NCBI RefSeq assembly: GCF_900129925.1
Contig: NZ_FQXI01000002.1
Location: 103,497 to 167,496, forward strand
DNA length: 64,000 nt
DNA from: Anaerosphaera aminiphila DSM 21120
GTDB taxonomy: Bacteria > Bacillota > Clostridia > Tissierellales > Peptoniphilaceae
Direction of reading: 5' to 3'
The notes beneath the pieces are model-generated. The model worked only from the letters and a program-made list of their open reading frames with translations, did not search any database and had not been told where the DNA came from. Made by a program: the position numbers and the translations under genes. Below, one piece after another: positions 14,515 to 22,655 of the stretch. Numbering within the stretch: the first letter of the stretch is position 1; each line of letters begins with the position of its first letter.

Positions 14515-15714
14515 ATGGGAGAGAAGAAAAAAAGTAATATGTCGGTTTTATTAGGAGCTGCCTTTTTAATGGCAACATCTGCAATAGGACCGGGATTTAT
14601 GGCACAGACGGCGAACTTTACACAAGAACTTGGTGCAGACTTTGCCTTTGTAATTGTAGTTACATTAATAATGAGTTTAGTAACTCAGCTAAATGTTTGG
14701 AGAGTTATTGGAGTATCAGGACTTAGAGGTCAGGATATTGCAAATAAAGTTCTTCCAGGACTTGGATATGTAATTGCATTTTTAGTAGCAGCAGGCGGGC
14801 TTGCGTTTAATATTGGAAACGTTGGTGGAACGGGAATTGGTTTTAACGTAGTATTTGGACTTGATGTTAGAATAGGTTCTGTAATAGGTGGACTTATAGG
14901 TATAGGAATATTTTCTTCGAAATCTGCAGGAAATGCAATGGACAAGATGACTCAAATACTTGGAGCTGCAATGATTGTTTTAATTGGTTTTGTATGTGTA
15001 AAAACTCACCCTCCAGTTGCTGAGGCAGCACTTAGAGCAATAGCTCCAAAAGATATAATGGCTACTCAGTCAGGAATTTTAACATTACTTGGTGGTACTG
15101 TTGGAGGATATATTGTATTCTCAGGAGGCCACAGACTTATTGATGCTGGAATTACTGGAAAGAAGAGTTTAAGTCAAGTTAACCAATCTGCAATGATGGG
15201 AATTGGTGTAACTGCAATAGTAAGAGTACTATTGTTCTTAGCAGTTCTTGGCGTTATTACTTCTGGTGGAGTACTTGATCCTGACAATATGATTGCATCT
15301 GCATTTAAAATAGGTGCTGGAACTATAGGATATAAAATATTTGGACTGGTAATGCTTGCAGCAGCAGCAACTTCAGTAGTTGGAGCAGCGTATACTTCAG
15401 TATCTTTCTTAAAGACATTATTTAAACCTGTAGAGAGAAACGAAAATAAAGTAACGATAATATTTATAGTTGTTTCTACAATTATTTCTATATTAATTGG
15501 AAGCCCTCAAACTGTTCTAGTTGTAGTAGGTGCTGTAAATGGATTAATTCTTCCTATAACACTTTGTGTAATGCTGATTGCTAGTAAGAAGACAAGTATT
15601 ATTGGAGATTACAAACACTCTAATCTATTATTTGTATTGGGCTGGATAGTAGTTTTAATTTCAGCTTATGTTGGAGTAACATCATTTGGAGCAAGTATGT
15701 CTAAATTATTTTAG
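14515..15714 (+). CDS. Nramp-fold (YcsG-type) carrier with altered metal site
   Basis: Integral membrane protein, 399 residues, about 11 hydrophobic segments, resembling the YcsG branch of the Nramp superfamily that accompanies pxp genes in many bacteria. Canonical Nramp metal transporters have DPGN in TM1 and a Met/His motif in TM6. The corresponding TM1 text here is SAIGPGFMAQT, so Asp and Asn are missing, and the region equivalent to TM6 reads YIVFSGGHRLIDAG. Metal transport is therefore doubtful. From operon position between pxpA and pxpB, uptake of 5-oxoproline or a related compound is the better hypothesis, but unproven. ATG with SD AGGAGTGA, 10 bp after pxpA and 10 bp before pxpB. Confidence 0.82.
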   Translation: MGEKKKSNMSVLLGAAFLMATSAIGPGFMAQTANFTQELGADFAFVIVVTLIMSLVTQLNVWRVIGVSGLRGQDIANKVLPGLGYVIAFLVAAGGLAFNIGNVGGTGIGFNVVFGLDVRIGSVIGGLIGIGIFSSKSAGNAMDKMTQILGAAMIVLIGFVCVKTHPPVAEAALRAIAPKDIMATQSGILTLLGGTVGGYIVFSGGHRLIDAGITGKKSLSQVNQSAMMGIGVTAIVRVLLFLAVLGVITSGGVLDPDNMIASAFKIGAGTIGYKIFGLVMLAAAATSVVGAAYTSVSFLKTLFKPVERNENKVTIIFIVVSTIISILIGSPQTVLVVVGAVNGLILPITLCVMLIASKKTSIIGDYKHSNLLFVLGWIVVLISAYVGVTSFGASMSKLF

Positions 15715-15724
15715 GAGGTAACAA

Positions 15725-16471
15725 ATGTATAAAGATGTTAGATACTTAGTTGCCGGAGATAGTGCAATTATTATGGAATTTGGAAATGAAATTTCAGAGG
15801 AAATAAATGCTAGAATTAGAAGCACAATTGATAAAATTGAAGCGGAAAAAATAAGTGGAATTATAGAATTAGTACCGACATATAGGTCAATTACTATTTC
15901 ATACAACCCACTTGTAATAAAATATGAAGAGTTAATGGGAAAATTAAAAAGCTTTGAGGCATTTGACAGTGATTCAGTTGAAGAAAAAGTTAAGCTAATA
16001 GAAATTCCAACAGTATATGCCGGAGAATATGGACCTGATATTTCCTTTGTTGCAGAGAATTCGGGACTTTCAAAAGAAGAGGTTATAAAAATTCACACAG
16101 GTACAGACTACTTAGTGTATATGCTTGGATTTGCACCCGGATTTACCTACTTAGGGGGAATGGATAAGAGAATAGAAACTCCTAGGCTTAAGACGCCAAG
16201 GCTTAAAATTCCGGGAGGTTCAGTTGGAATTGCAGGAGCTCAAACGGGAATGTACCCTTCAGAGTCTCCGGGAGGTTGGCAGTTAATAGGTAGAACACCT
16301 CTAAAGCTATATGATGAAAAAAATGATCCACCTGTATTTATAAATGCAGGAGATTATATAAGATACGTTCAAATAGACGAAGCTGAGTTTAATAGAATAA
16401 AAGAACTTGTTGAAAAAGACGAATATGAAGTTAGCATAAAAACTGTAGATAGGGGTGAACTCAATGGCTAA
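15725..16471 (+). CDS. pxpB: 5-oxoprolinase subunit B (KipI-like)
   Basis: Partner of PxpC in 5-oxoproline hydrolysis, 248 residues, homologous to allophanate-hydrolase subunit 1 and B. subtilis KipI. Recognisable features are YLVAGDSAIIMEFG near the start, IIELVPTYRSITISYNP, the IPTVYAGEYGPD segment and the cyclophilin-like C-terminal part with LGFAPGFTYLGGMD, TPRLKTPRLKIPGGSVGIAG and YPSESPGGWQLIGRTP. RLKTPRLKI contains a short internal duplication (CTTAAGACGCCAAGG / CTTAAAATTCCGGG) not usually this repetitive. SD AGGAGGT lies 6-8 bp before ATG. Its 3' end overlaps pxpC by 8 bp, indicating translational coupling for the B:C complex. Confidence 0.93.
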   Translation: MYKDVRYLVAGDSAIIMEFGNEISEEINARIRSTIDKIEAEKISGIIELVPTYRSITISYNPLVIKYEELMGKLKSFEAFDSDSVEEKVKLIEIPTVYAGEYGPDISFVAENSGLSKEEVIKIHTGTDYLVYMLGFAPGFTYLGGMDKRIETPRLKTPRLKIPGGSVGIAGAQTGMYPSESPGGWQLIGRTPLKLYDEKNDPPVFINAGDYIRYVQIDEAEFNRIKELVEKDEYEVSIKTVDRGELNG

Positions 16472-17408
16472 TGTAAAAGTTATAATTCCGGGAATTTATA
16501 CTACAGTTCAAGACTATGGCAGAATAGGATATCAAAAGTTTGGTATTGCAACTACAGGAGTTATGGACGAGTACTCCTATGCAATGGCAAATGCACTTGT
16601 GGGAAACGAAAGAGGAACAGCAGCTCTTGAGTTAACTTATTTTGGACCAATGTTAAAATTTGAAGAAGATATGGTAATAGCAGTAGCTGGTGCCAATATG
16701 AGTCCTAAAATAGACAATGAGCCAATAAATATGCATGAGAGTCATTTAGTTCAAGCAGGTAGCACATTGTCATTTGGAAAACTTAAAAATGGAGTTAGAG
16801 CATATCTTGCTTTCGGTGGAGAAATAGATGTTCCAATAGTAAATGGAAGTAAGTCCACTCTAGTTAAAAGTAAAATAGGTGGCTATGAGGGAAGACCTTT
16901 AAAGTCAAAAGATGAGTTAAACATAATTGTAAATAAAGATGCAGTTGCAGGAAAAGTTTTAGATCCTAAATACTATCCTATAATTGACAAGTTTAATGTT
17001 ATGAGGGCAGTACTAGGACCTCAAGATGATTATTTTACAGCAAAGGGAATTAATAAATTTTTTAGATCCGGTGGCTATACACTGACTAAGAGTTTGGACA
17101 GAATGGGAATTAGACTAGATGGTGCAGTTTTAGAGTCAAAGGGTGGAGCTGATATTGTATCAGACGGTACAGTAATGGGAACAGTGCAAGTGCCATCAGA
17201 TGGGCTTCCAATAATTTTAATGGCCGACAGACAGACAACAGGTGGATACACAAAAATAGCAACTATTATTAGAGAAGATATTGCAAAAATAGCTCAGATG
17301 GGCGCTTTGGATAAACTGTGTTTTGAAGAAGTATCTCTTCACGATGCACAAGTACTCTATGAAGAATTTGAAGAGAAGATCATCACTGCTATAGATTCGT
17401 TAAAGTAG
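16464..17408 (+). CDS. pxpC: 5-oxoprolinase subunit C (KipA-like)
   Basis: Biotin-independent carboxyltransferase-like (KipA/allophanate hydrolase subunit 2) family, 314 residues, which together with PxpB phosphorylates or activates 5-oxoproline in the PxpABC complex. Family features are IIPGIYTTVQDYGRIGYQKFG, the YAMANALVGNERGTAALE helix, LGPQDDYF and RMGIRLDG. DIVSDGTVMGTVQVPSDG and ILMADRQTTGGYTKIATI complete the barrel. ATG 16464 is preferred over GTG 16455, since AGGGGTG just upstream then serves as SD. It overlaps pxpB by 8 bp. Length and motifs are intact. Confidence 0.93.
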   Translation: MANVKVIIPGIYTTVQDYGRIGYQKFGIATTGVMDEYSYAMANALVGNERGTAALELTYFGPMLKFEEDMVIAVAGANMSPKIDNEPINMHESHLVQAGSTLSFGKLKNGVRAYLAFGGEIDVPIVNGSKSTLVKSKIGGYEGRPLKSKDELNIIVNKDAVAGKVLDPKYYPIIDKFNVMRAVLGPQDDYFTAKGINKFFRSGGYTLTKSLDRMGIRLDGAVLESKGGADIVSDGTVMGTVQVPSDGLPIILMADRQTTGGYTKIATIIREDIAKIAQMGALDKLCFEEVSLHDAQVLYEEFEEKIITAIDSLK

Positions 17409-17417
17409 GTGAATAAA

Positions 17418-18209
17418 ATGAAAGATTTATCAAAATTGACGCCACAGGAAGCAAGACTTTTAATTAGAGAAAACAAATTAATCGTTCCAACATCAGGAAT
17501 TAGCAAGGGACATATTCAAGGGAATCTTGCGATTTTACCAAAGGATGTTGCCTTTGACTTTTTAATATTTGCACAGAGAAATCCTAAGCCATGTCCAATA
17601 TTGGATGTAACAGATATTGGAGATCCTGAGCCAAAATTAATGGCAAAGGGCGGAGATTTAAGATATGACATTCCAAAGTACAGAATATATAAAAAAGGTG
17701 AACTAGTTGAAGAAGTAACTGATATTGAAAAATATTGGACAGATGACATGGTTGGCTTTGTAATAGGTTGTTCATTTTCATTTGAATCTGCAATGTTAAA
17801 TGCGGGAATTCCTGTAAGACACATTGAAGATGAACACAATGTGCCAATGTATCTTACAAATATTGAAACTGTTCCGGCTGGAATGTTCCATGGTAAAATG
17901 GTAGTTTCAATGAGACCTGTTCCATATGATCAAGTTGTAAGAGCTGTAACAGTAACTTCAAGGTTTCCATCAGTTCACGGAGCGCCAGTACACGTTGGAG
18001 ATCCTGCACTAATTGGAATAAAAGACATAGATAAACCGGACTTTGGTGAGAAATCAGAAATAAAAGAGGGAGAAATTCCTGTGTTCTGGGCTTGTGGAGT
18101 TACACCACAGTCAATAGCTATGACTTCAAAACCGGAAATTATGATTACACATTCACCAGGATATATGTTAATTTGTGACCCTGTAGATGAAGATTTTTCC
18201 GTTTTATAA
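17418..18209 (+). CDS. DUF1445 / D-glutamate cyclase family (YcsI-like)
   Basis: Protein of 263 residues in the UPF0317/DUF1445 family, whose mitochondrial homologue DGLUCY interconverts D-glutamate and 5-oxo-D-proline. Landmarks are LTPQEARLLIREN, TSGISKGHIQGNLAILP, NPKPCPILDVTDIGDPEP, FVIGCSFSFESAML, MVVSMRPVP and the C-terminal FWACGVTPQSIAM..ITHSPGYMLICD. Known bacterial relatives lie in ycsF-ycsI-kip clusters exactly as here. The likely role is feeding wall-derived D-glutamate or its lactam into the PxpABC route, though stereochemistry would need a racemase or tolerant enzyme. ATG 17418 chosen because AGGTG at 17407 is at SD distance; the in-frame GTG at 17409 is part of it. Last gene of the operon, with a terminator. 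Confidence 0.88.
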   Translation: MKDLSKLTPQEARLLIRENKLIVPTSGISKGHIQGNLAILPKDVAFDFLIFAQRNPKPCPILDVTDIGDPEPKLMAKGGDLRYDIPKYRIYKKGELVEEVTDIEKYWTDDMVGFVIGCSFSFESAMLNAGIPVRHIEDEHNVPMYLTNIETVPAGMFHGKMVVSMRPVPYDQVVRAVTVTSRFPSVHGAPVHVGDPALIGIKDIDKPDFGEKSEIKEGEIPVFWACGVTPQSIAMTSKPEIMITHSPGYMLICDPVDEDFSVL

Positions 18210-18262
18210 AAAATATAAAAATAATTAAAGTACTTAGATTATTTTAAAAATTAAATTTTTCG

Positions 18263-18297
18263 GAGCAGAAAGGCAAATATTTCTGCTCTGTTTTTTT
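18263..18297 (+). terminator. Terminator of the pxp operon
   Basis: GAGCAGAAA / TTTCTGCTC nine-bp stem, eight-base loop, then T-run. Confidence 0.92.
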
Positions 18298-18300
18298 ATT

Positions 18301-18513
18301 AAAGTTTTATCTAAATCTTTGATTTAGTATATAAAACTTATGCAATCTGTTGTCCAAGAACGCAGGTGATTGGGAACAACAGTCTGCAGACCTATAAACA
18401 ATTTACAAAGTAAATTGGCAGTAAATTTCAACCAATCGAACTTTGTTCTCTTGGGAAATTCTTGCATAAAATCTATGACGAAATCAATGATTTCTATAGA
18501 TTGTTAGGTTAGG
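18301..18513 (+). repeat. Composite intergenic repeat, copy 4 (short form)
   Basis: Lies in the 385-bp gap before the FNT gene. It lacks the G-rich core. It keeps the CCAAtcGAACtttGTTCtcTTGG hairpin (18430-18455), the CATAAAATCTATGACGAAATC link and the TATAGATTGTTAGGTTAGGTC end. A separate sequence with CTGTTGT / ACAACAG arms (18349-18383) precedes it and may be an independent hairpin. Confidence 0.8.
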
Positions 18514-18594
18514 TCATTAATTAGATATATTTTAGACTTATATACTATAGAGTTTAATATTATAATATAATTTAAGTAGATTAGGAGAGAAAAT

Positions 18595-19362
18595 ATGTAT
18601 TCAGGAATAGTCGCAAAATTAGCAAACTTATCAGTTTCAAAAAAGGGTATGTATGAAGAATCTAAATTTAAATATTTAGTTTCAGCTGCAGTGGCAGGTT
18701 TTTATGTGGGAATAGGACTTATACTTATGTGTTTGACAATTGCCATTTTTGCACCAGTGAGTTTTCCAATAGTAAAGTTAGTAAATGGATTTATGTTTAC
18801 ATTGGCACTATCTCTAGTGTTAGCAGCAGGTGGAGATTTATTTACAGGAAATGTATTAGTTTTTACTATGGGAGTGCTTAATAAAAAAGTTTCAGCTTTA
18901 GATGGAATAAAAATATGTGCATTTTCTTATTTTGGAAACTTTGTAGGTGCACTTGTAATTAGTGGGCTGTACTTTGCTTCGGGTATACCAACTGATGGAA
19001 TGAGCGATGCAATAGTAAACCTTGCAATGACTAAAGTCAGCTATGATGTAGTACCTCTTATATTTAAGGGAATACTGTGTAATGTACTAGTGTGTTTAGG
19101 AGTTTTATCCTATAACAAATTGGAAAATGAAGCGGCAAAATTAATGATGGTGTTTTGGTGTATACTTCCATTTGTCGCATTGGGCTTTGAACATAGCATA
19201 GCAAATATGACTTGTTTTACTTTGGCTAGAATGTTGTCACCGGAACTTACCTTTGGAATGATGTTTAAGAATTTAATACCTGTAACAATTGGAAATATAA
19301 TTGGGGGAATGTTAGTGGCAATTCCGTACCATATTATGGGTTCAAATAAACAGAAAAATTAG
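18595..19362 (+). CDS. formate/nitrite transporter family channel
   Basis: FNT-family pentameric channel protein of 255 residues with six hydrophobic segments. It carries the N-terminal pre-helix (SVSKKGMYEESKFKYLVSA), the LAAGGDLFTGNVLVFTMG kinked-helix motif (about 79-96) and a second half with GILCNVLVCLGVL and LGFEHSIANM. His in GFEHSIANM is the conserved FNT pore histidine. FNT channels move formate, nitrite, hydrosulfide or short acids; with no nitrite or pfl genes here the substrate is open. Formate or another fermentation acid is plausible for an anaerobe that degrades glutamate (inference). SD TAGGAGAGA. Monocistronic: repeat upstream, terminator downstream. Confidence 0.9.
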   Translation: MYSGIVAKLANLSVSKKGMYEESKFKYLVSAAVAGFYVGIGLILMCLTIAIFAPVSFPIVKLVNGFMFTLALSLVLAAGGDLFTGNVLVFTMGVLNKKVSALDGIKICAFSYFGNFVGALVISGLYFASGIPTDGMSDAIVNLAMTKVSYDVVPLIFKGILCNVLVCLGVLSYNKLENEAAKLMMVFWCILPFVALGFEHSIANMTCFTLARMLSPELTFGMMFKNLIPVTIGNIIGGMLVAIPYHIMGSNKQKN

Positions 19363-19366
19363 TATG

Positions 19367-19393
19367 AGCACTTCAAAAAGAAGTGCTTTTTTT
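19367..19393 (+). terminator. Terminator of FNT gene
   Basis: AGCACTTC / GAAGTGCT perfect stem followed by seven Ts. Confidence 0.93.
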
Positions 19394-19502
19394 ATAGGGA
19401 AATTTGATTTAGCCCATTAATATAGTATTATAGTATATAGAGTATAAAAAAATTAAAATTGAATTACATAATAGAGGTTAAATATTTTAAAAGAGGTGTG
19501 AA

Positions 19503-20906
19503 ATGAAAGATAATTATTTTAAAGAATTAAAAGAACTTAGTTCAAAAATTTGGGACTACTCAGAAATTAAATTTAAAGAGTATAAGTCAGTAGAATCAAT
19601 GATTAAACTTTTAAAAGATGAGGGATTTAGCGTAGAGGAAAATCTAGCGGGAATTCCAACTGCATTTTCTGCAAGTTATGGCTCAGGAAAACCTGTAATT
19701 GGAATTTTAGGAGAGTTTGATGCACTTTCAGGAATGAGTCAAGTTGAAAACAGCTACGAAAAACAATCGGCAGAAGTAAGAGAAAATGGGCATGGCTGTG
19801 GACACCATTTACTGGGAGTTGCGGGAATAGGTGCGGTTTTAAATGTAAGAGACTATGTAAGAGAAAATAATAAAGAGGGAACTATTGTATACTATGGCTG
19901 TCCAGGGGAAGAAGGCGGCTCAGGAAAGGCATTTATGGTAAAAAATGGAATCTTTGATGGTGTTGACATTGCACTTACTTGGCATCCATATAATGTAAAT
20001 GCAGTAATGAGTGGCTCTATGCTTGCAAATATTCAAGTTGTAGTTAACTTTAAGGGAATATCCTCTCATGCAGCCGCATCTCCAAATCTTGGAAGAAGTG
20101 CCTTAGATGCACTGGAAATAGTAAATATAGGAGTTAACTTTTTAAGAGAGCATATAAAAGACGAAGAGAGAATACACTATGCAATAACAGATACAGGTGG
20201 AATTTCTCCAAATGTAGTTCAAGCCAGTGCAAGTGGACTTTATTTGATTCGTGCCAAGACAACTGAAGATGTAAAAAAACTCTATGAGAGATTTATAAAA
20301 ATTGTAAAGGGAGCTGCACTGATAACTGAAACAGAGTATGAAATTATATTTGACAAGGCTTGTTCGCATGTAGTTCCAAATACTGTACTTGAAAAATTAA
20401 TATACAATAGCTTTAAAAAAGTTGGAATTTCAAATTATAGCGAAGAAGATGAAAAAATAGCAAGTGAGTATAGAAAAACTTTTACTGAAGATGATATAAA
20501 AGGTGAGATGTTATTGGGATTAGCAGAAGATCCCGTAGAACTTCTGGAATATTTAAATGAAAATGTTTTATTTAAAAGACTTCAAGAATATGCACACAGT
20601 GAAAAGACCTTCATGGGTTCAACAGACGTGGGAGATGTAAGTAATGTAGTTCCAACTGCTCAGGCAATGGTAGCTTGTTTTGCAATAGGAACACCGGGGC
20701 ACTCTTGGCAAGAAGTTTCACAGGGAAAGACTGACTATGCATTTAAAGGGATGAAAACGGCAGCAGATGTCATGGGAGAGTCTGCAATTGCAGCTTTTGA
20801 AGATCCGGAAATAATAGTAGATGCAAAGGAAGAATTGGCAAAAAGGCATAATTATAAGGCTTTTGAGAGCCCTATTCCAGATGGTGCAAAGCCACATATT
20901 GGGTAG
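19503..20906 (+). CDS. M20 family amidohydrolase (AbgB-like)
   Basis: Zinc-dependent M20D amidohydrolase, 467 residues, cytosolic. Metal-ligand and catalytic segments are GILGEFDAL (about 60-68), GHGCGHHLLG (about 96-105), CPGEEGGSGKAF (about 139-150) and TWHPYNVNAVMSG (about 160-172). The distal active-site part is GTPGHSWQEVS near the C-terminus, and the lid/dimer domain is in between (SSHAAASPNLGRSALDALE). Overall order and length match AbgB, the p-aminobenzoyl-glutamate hydrolase subunit, and related amino-acid N-acyl hydrolases. AbgB normally pairs with AbgA, which is absent here, so a different acyl-glutamate or amide substrate is possible. Releasing glutamate would fit its place between the pxp operon and glutamate dehydrogenase (inference). 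SD AAGAGGTG. Confidence 0.88.
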   Translation: MKDNYFKELKELSSKIWDYSEIKFKEYKSVESMIKLLKDEGFSVEENLAGIPTAFSASYGSGKPVIGILGEFDALSGMSQVENSYEKQSAEVRENGHGCGHHLLGVAGIGAVLNVRDYVRENNKEGTIVYYGCPGEEGGSGKAFMVKNGIFDGVDIALTWHPYNVNAVMSGSMLANIQVVVNFKGISSHAAASPNLGRSALDALEIVNIGVNFLREHIKDEERIHYAITDTGGISPNVVQASASGLYLIRAKTTEDVKKLYERFIKIVKGAALITETEYEIIFDKACSHVVPNTVLEKLIYNSFKKVGISNYSEEDEKIASEYRKTFTEDDIKGEMLLGLAEDPVELLEYLNENVLFKRLQEYAHSEKTFMGSTDVGDVSNVVPTAQAMVACFAIGTPGHSWQEVSQGKTDYAFKGMKTAADVMGESAIAAFEDPEIIVDAKEELAKRHNYKAFESPIPDGAKPHIG

Positions 20907-20961
20907 CGTTGTAAGAGTTCTGTGATAAAATATTGTATTATGTAAAATAACCTTTGCAAGG

Positions 20962-20990
20962 TTGAAAATGTAGTTTCTCTTTGTTATAAT
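20962..20990 (+). promoter_or_regulatory. Promoter of glutamate dehydrogenase
   Basis: TTGAAA (20962-20967), 17-bp spacer, TATAAT (20985-20990). It implies a leader of about 115 nt. Confidence 0.8.
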
Positions 20991-20996
20991 TAGTTT

Positions 20997-21081
20997 GTAT
21001 GAAAAAAGGCTACCACATAGTGTAGTAGCAAAAATTAGAATATTGTTCTAAAGGTAAGTTTGAATTTACATAGATTTACCT
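20997..21081 (+). promoter_or_regulatory. Structured 5' leader of glutamate dehydrogenase
   Basis: Three consecutive hairpins can form in the untranslated leader: GCTAC-CAC..GTG-GTAGC (about 21009-21029), TTAGAA tattg TTCTAA (21035-21051) and AGGTAA..TTACCT (21052-21081). The last ends about 16 nt before the SD. No riboswitch class is recognised, and none of the stems is followed by a T-run, so attenuation by termination is unlikely. mRNA stability or translation control is more likely. Confidence 0.5.
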
Positions 21082-21111
21082 CGAATAGTTAAAAAAGAAG
21101 GAGTGTTTAAT

Positions 21112-22377
21112 ATGACAGATACTTTAAATCCACTAGAATCTGCACAAGAAAAAGTAAGAATCGCATGTGAAAAATTAGGTACTGATCCAGCAGTTTATGA
21201 ACTACTAAAAGAACCTAAGAGAGTTATTGAAGTTACTATTCCGGTTAAAATGGATGATGGCTCAGTAAAAACTTTTAAAGGTTGGAGAAGTGTTCACTCA
21301 GACGCTGTAGGACCTGGTAAAGGTGGAGTACGTTTCCATCCAGATGTAAACATGGACGAAGTTAAAGCACTTTCACTTTGGATGACTTTCAAAGGTGGAG
21401 CATTAGGACTTCCATACGGTGGAGGAAAAGGTGGAATCAGTGTTGATCCATCAGAATTATCAGAAAGAGAATTAGAACAACTTTGCAGAGGATATATAAG
21501 AGGAATTCATAAATATCTTGGCGAAAGAATAGATATCCCAGCTCCAGATGTTGGAACTAACGGTCAAGTTATGAGCTGGTTCATGGACGAATATGCTGCA
21601 CTTAATGGCGGTAATATGGACATGGGAACTTTCACTGGTAAACCAGTTGCATTTGGTGGATCAGAAGGAAGAAACGAAGCTACAGGATTTGGTGTAGCTG
21701 TAGTTACTAGAGAAGCTGCTAAGAGATTTGGCATTGATATTTCTACTGCTAAAATTGCAGTTCAAGGTTTCGGAAACGTTGGATCTTTCACAGTTAAAAA
21801 CATTGAAAGACAAGGCGGAAAAGTATGTGCAATTGCTGAATGGGACAAAAAAGAAGGCAACTACGGACTTTACAATGAGTCAGGAATTGACTTTAAAGAA
21901 CTATTAGCATACAAAGAAGCTAATAAAACTATTCTTGGATTCCCAGGAGCAACAAAAATTTCTGCAGAAGACTTCTGGACAAAAGAATATGATATCTTAA
22001 TTCCAGCAGCTCTAGAAAATGCTATTACAGGCGAAGTTGCTAAAAAATTAAACGTAAAATTAGTTTGTGAAGCAGCTAATGGCCCTGTAACTCCAGAAGG
22101 AGATGCAGTTCTAGCAGAAAGAGGAATTAACTTAACTCCAGATATTTTAACTAACTCAGGTGGAGTAGTAGTATCTTACTACGAATGGGTACAAAACCAA
22201 TACGGATACTATTGGTCAGTAGCTGAAGTTGAAGAAAAACAAGAAGCTGACATGATGAAAGCTGTTGGTGGAGTATTTGGCGTAGCTGATGAATTTAACG
22301 TTTCTCTAAGAGAAGCTGTTTATATGTACGCTATTAAATCAATAGATGAAGCTATGAAATTAAGAGGATGGTATTAA
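21112..22377 (+). CDS. gdhA: glutamate dehydrogenase (Glu/Leu/Phe/Val family)
   Basis: Catalyses the reversible oxidative deamination of glutamate to 2-oxoglutarate, the likely hub linking 5-oxoproline, amidohydrolase and fermentation fluxes. 421 residues from ATG 21112, which has AAGGAG eight bases upstream; GTG 21103 would sit in the SD. Catalytic region is KGGVRFHPDV..LPYGGGKGGI with the active-site Lys. P-A-P-D-V-G-T-N holds the catalytic Asp (about 157). Rossmann fingerprint is GFGNVG (about 220), with an acidic residue (IAEWDKKEG) at the end of beta-2, suggesting NAD preference. Codons in this gene are strikingly regular (GGT, AAC, TTC, CCA), typical of high expression. Own promoter, structured leader and terminator. 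Confidence 0.94.
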   Translation: MTDTLNPLESAQEKVRIACEKLGTDPAVYELLKEPKRVIEVTIPVKMDDGSVKTFKGWRSVHSDAVGPGKGGVRFHPDVNMDEVKALSLWMTFKGGALGLPYGGGKGGISVDPSELSERELEQLCRGYIRGIHKYLGERIDIPAPDVGTNGQVMSWFMDEYAALNGGNMDMGTFTGKPVAFGGSEGRNEATGFGVAVVTREAAKRFGIDISTAKIAVQGFGNVGSFTVKNIERQGGKVCAIAEWDKKEGNYGLYNESGIDFKELLAYKEANKTILGFPGATKISAEDFWTKEYDILIPAALENAITGEVAKKLNVKLVCEAANGPVTPEGDAVLAERGINLTPDILTNSGGVVVSYYEWVQNQYGYYWSVAEVEEKQEADMMKAVGGVFGVADEFNVSLREAVYMYAIKSIDEAMKLRGWY

Positions 22378-22400
22378 TTTATATACCATACTAAGTAAAG

Positions 22401-22436
22401 AGAAGTTGGTACTTTAAGTACTAGCTTCTTTTTTTT
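22401..22436 (+). terminator. Terminator of glutamate dehydrogenase
   Basis: AGAAG-T-TGGTACTT / AAGTACTA-G-CTTCT stem followed by eight Ts. Confidence 0.92.
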
Positions 22437-22566
22437 ATGCAAATTTTACCTTAATACTATAAAAATTAGGAAAAAGCAATTTAAAAACCAAACTATAGGT
22501 AAAAACTATGGATATGATAGATTAAATTAATTATTACGATTGTGTGACAAAATCTAATATTTTCCT

Positions 22567-22595
22567 TTGACACCCCTATATAAGTGTGATAGTAT
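22567..22595 (+). promoter_or_regulatory. Promoter of the DUF3798 ABC operon
   Basis: TTGACA (22567-22572), 17-bp spacer, TAGTAT (22590-22595). A second candidate, extended -10 TGGTATAAT, lies near 22619-22627 closer to the gene. Confidence 0.7.
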
Positions 22596-22655
22596 ACCCA
22601 TAATGTATTAGTTTAAAGTGGTATAATTTATAAAAATATTTAGTGAGGTGGGAGT

